Part shown: piece by piece, positions 14,281 to 15,690 of the stretch
Layout of the letters: every line of letters starts with the position of its first letter
How positions within the stretch are numbered: the stretch's first letter is position 1
The notes under the pieces: model-generated
What the model was told of the DNA's origin: nothing
Database searches by the model: none
The model's input: only the letters and a program-made list of their open reading frames with translations
Assembly: GCA_027296385.1 (NCBI GenBank)
Contig: JAPUJD010000100.1
Span: forward strand, 1 to 15,690
Direction: 5' to 3'
Length of the DNA stretch: 15,690 bases
Source of the DNA: Acidobacteriota bacterium
Lineage (GTDB): Bacteria; Acidobacteriota; Thermoanaerobaculia; Multivoradales; JAHEKO01
Program-made: the position numbers and the translations under genes

Positions 14281-15518
14281 CTCCCAGGCAGTCCAGCCTT
14301 CTGTGCTGCGCCGGCGAGCACGGTGCCGCTGTCGGGATCGATCTCGAGGCCGGTGTCGGTGAGGAAGATCTGGCGCAGCAGCTCGCGCCACGTCTCGTAC
14401 TGCGTATCGGCCGATCCTGTCAGACGCAGCGTCTGGCCCTCGACGTCGATGACCATCGGATCGAGCTCTGCATCGAGCGAGGCGGCGAGCTCCTGCAAAG
14501 CCTCGCGGTGGATCTTTGCCTCCTGGCCTGCGCCGACCCCGGCCTGGATGGCCGCCGCGCCGGCGATGACGGCCACCTGACCGACGCCGTATCTATCGCC
14601 CTTCTTGGCCTCGAGCACCCCTCCGAGAATGCCCAGCAGGCCCAGGAACTTGAGTTTGCGAGCCTTGGCCTTGAGCTCTCGCAGCGCCAGCTGTTCCTCG
14701 AAGTTGAAGCCGCGCCAGCGGTCATAGGACTCGATCATCTCGAGCTGAAAGTTGGCGTAGTGATCGGTCAGTGTGTCGACCAGCAGGTCGTCGAGCTGGC
14801 GGATGTCGCCAATCCGGAGCAGCATCGGATCGTCCTCGGCCGGCGAGCGGGCGCGGACGTAGTACCCCTTGCGATTGCGCTCCAGGTATTCCCCGAAGGA
14901 GTCCGGCGAGAGGTCAGCGGCGAAACGGAGACTCGAGATCACGGGAAGATCCAGCAACTGCTGCGGCTTCAGCTTCTGGCGCGCCGCCAGCAAATCGTTG
15001 GCTGCATCGTTGTAGATCTGCTGAAAAGGTGCCGGGCGGATCTGGTCCTGGTCCTCTTCGTAGGCCCGCGGGTCGGCCTCCTGGTTGTACTTCCTGGTGA
15101 ACCACTCGCGCCCGGAGGCGTCACGGGCCGTCAGCTCGAAGCTCAGCCTCAAGCCCGTCGACTCGAAGATCTTGCCTCGCACCAGGACTTCGACTGTGTC
15201 GACGCCCCGCGGGACGACCCGCACCGCGCCCCAATTTCCGGTCGACTGCAGGGTGTCCATCAAGCGAACCGGAAAGTACATGGCCTCGGCGCGTCTGAGG
15301 TCGGGGAAAATCGCGCGGTCCTCGAAAGTCGAGGGGTTTTCGCCCGCGACACCGGAGTACAAGACCGCACTCGCGACGTCGAGCAACTTTTCGTCCGGGA
15401 TCTCGCCGGTGGCCTGGATCGCAGGGACCACCGGCCGCGGCGGCGTCGCGGCCGTGGCTGCAGCCAGCGGCACGACGGCCAACAGCAGTGACAACCGGAA
15501 CTCGAGTGACCTGGTCAT
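14277..15518 (-). CDS. Exported protein of unknown function with Gly/Ala-rich hydrophobic segment
   Basis: 413 residues. The ATG at 15518 overlaps the previous gene's stop (ATGA) and puts a signal peptide (RLSLLLAVVPLAAATAA) at the N-terminus; an upstream in-frame start would add 21 residues antisense to nothing useful and is rejected. Residues ~40-180 alternate strands and helices (FPVRLMDTLQSTGNWGAVRV, VDTVEVLVRGKI, LRLSFELTARD), a layout seen in small periplasmic lipoprotein-type domains, but I cannot name the family. The middle is helical. Around 290-330 there is LKFLGLLGILGG, then YGVGQVAVIAGAAAIQAGVG, which could be a membrane hairpin or a buried Gly-rich core. A helical and beta end follows. 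It is likely periplasmic or outer-membrane associated within the operon's complex. Confidence 0.8.
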   Translation of the reverse strand: MTRSLEFRLSLLLAVVPLAAATAATPPRPVVPAIQATGEIPDEKLLDVASAVLYSGVAGENPSTFEDRAIFPDLRRAEAMYFPVRLMDTLQSTGNWGAVRVVPRGVDTVEVLVRGKIFESTGLRLSFELTARDASGREWFTRKYNQEADPRAYEEDQDQIRPAPFQQIYNDAANDLLAARQKLKPQQLLDLPVISSLRFAADLSPDSFGEYLERNRKGYYVRARSPAEDDPMLLRIGDIRQLDDLLVDTLTDHYANFQLEMIESYDRWRGFNFEEQLALRELKAKARKLKFLGLLGILGGVLEAKKGDRYGVGQVAVIAGAAAIQAGVGAGQEAKIHREALQELAASLDAELDPMVIDVEGQTLRLTGSADTQYETWRELLRQIFLTDTGLEIDPDSGTVLAGAAQKAGLPGS

Positions 15519-15688
15519 CCGCCCGAACCATCCTTCTGTTTGGGTCTCGAACCGCTCGTGTAGTCGCGGTACTCCTGCCACAGTCTCTCACGCAGCGCCG
15601 GATCTTTCTCCTTCATCGCCGCCTCGCGCAGCTGGCGAGCGACGATGTCGTCACCATCGCCGTCGGGAATGTCGGGCGGGATGTCGCG
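15515..15688 (-). CDS. C-terminal 57 residues of an unknown upstream operon gene
   Basis: The frame is open from the right edge and ends in a TGA that shares bases with the ATG of the exported protein, so it is part of the same operon. The visible sequence includes DIPDGDGDDIVARQLREAAM, then EKDPALRERLWQEYRDY, and a Lys/Gly/Ser-rich tail. It is acidic then helical, without membrane segments, and gives no clue to function. The gene's start and length are outside the window. Confidence 0.7.
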   Translation of the reverse strand, partial: RDIPPDIPDGDGDDIVARQLREAAMKEKDPALRERLWQEYRDYTSGSRPKQKDGSGG

Positions 15689-15690
15689 TT

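Noticed and set aside
14508..15491. A 327-codon plus-strand frame opposite the exported protein
   Set aside because: No motifs, and a typical GC-rich shadow. The opposite frame has a signal peptide and an operon-type start overlap.

Overview
The window is GC-rich throughout, gene-dense, and mostly coded on the minus strand. There are no RNA genes, insertion sequences or CRISPR arrays that I can see. The mix of secreted kinase-fold proteins, an imidazolonepropionase-like lipoprotein amidohydrolase, a LamG tail and a large MotA/TolQ-VWA operon suggests a Gram-negative with an outer membrane. An uncultured Acidobacteriota is my best guess, or a related deep lineage or proteobacterium. No marker gene is present to settle this.

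Left part (1-5705), assorted accessory genes. A LamG-type C-terminus enters from the left and ends tail-to-tail, overlapping a small secreted protein of unknown function. A wax ester synthase/DGAT gene follows, reduced to two short pieces, and then an intact alpha/beta hydrolase (lipase-like). On the minus strand come a small two-helix membrane protein, two tandem paralogous exported proteins with a HipA/FAM20/PI4K-like kinase fold, and an overlapping 34-residue reading frame too short for normal gene finders. A lipoprotein amidohydrolase runs the other way.

Middle (5725-6442), a VapC-type PIN toxin with a ribbon-helix-helix antitoxin. Its promoter sits inside a 12-bp-arm inverted repeat and appears to give a leaderless transcript, which is a neat candidate autoregulatory switch.

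Right part (6602 to beyond 15690), one tightly packed minus-strand operon and the most interesting item. In transcription order it encodes: the tail of an unknown protein; an exported protein with a Gly/Ala-rich hydrophobic segment; a bitopic protein with a helical periplasmic region and a PEGA-like end; a fusion of a degenerate FHA domain, one membrane helix, PEGA repeats and a cysteine-less FGE/SUMF1-like domain; a 60-residue single-helix protein; a MotA/TolQ/ExbB channel subunit; an Hsp70/actin-fold protein with altered phosphate loops; and two VWA proteins, each starting with a membrane helix that carries an Asp where TolR/ExbD/MotB carry theirs. Four of the junctions are 4-base stop/start overlaps. 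My reading is a proton-driven envelope machine in which the VWA proteins replace the usual ExbD/TolR/MotB partner. PEGA and FGE-like domains would be the extracytoplasmic scaffold, and the Hsp70-like protein a cytoplasmic regulator or assembly factor. I know of no named system with this exact content, but I could not search for one.
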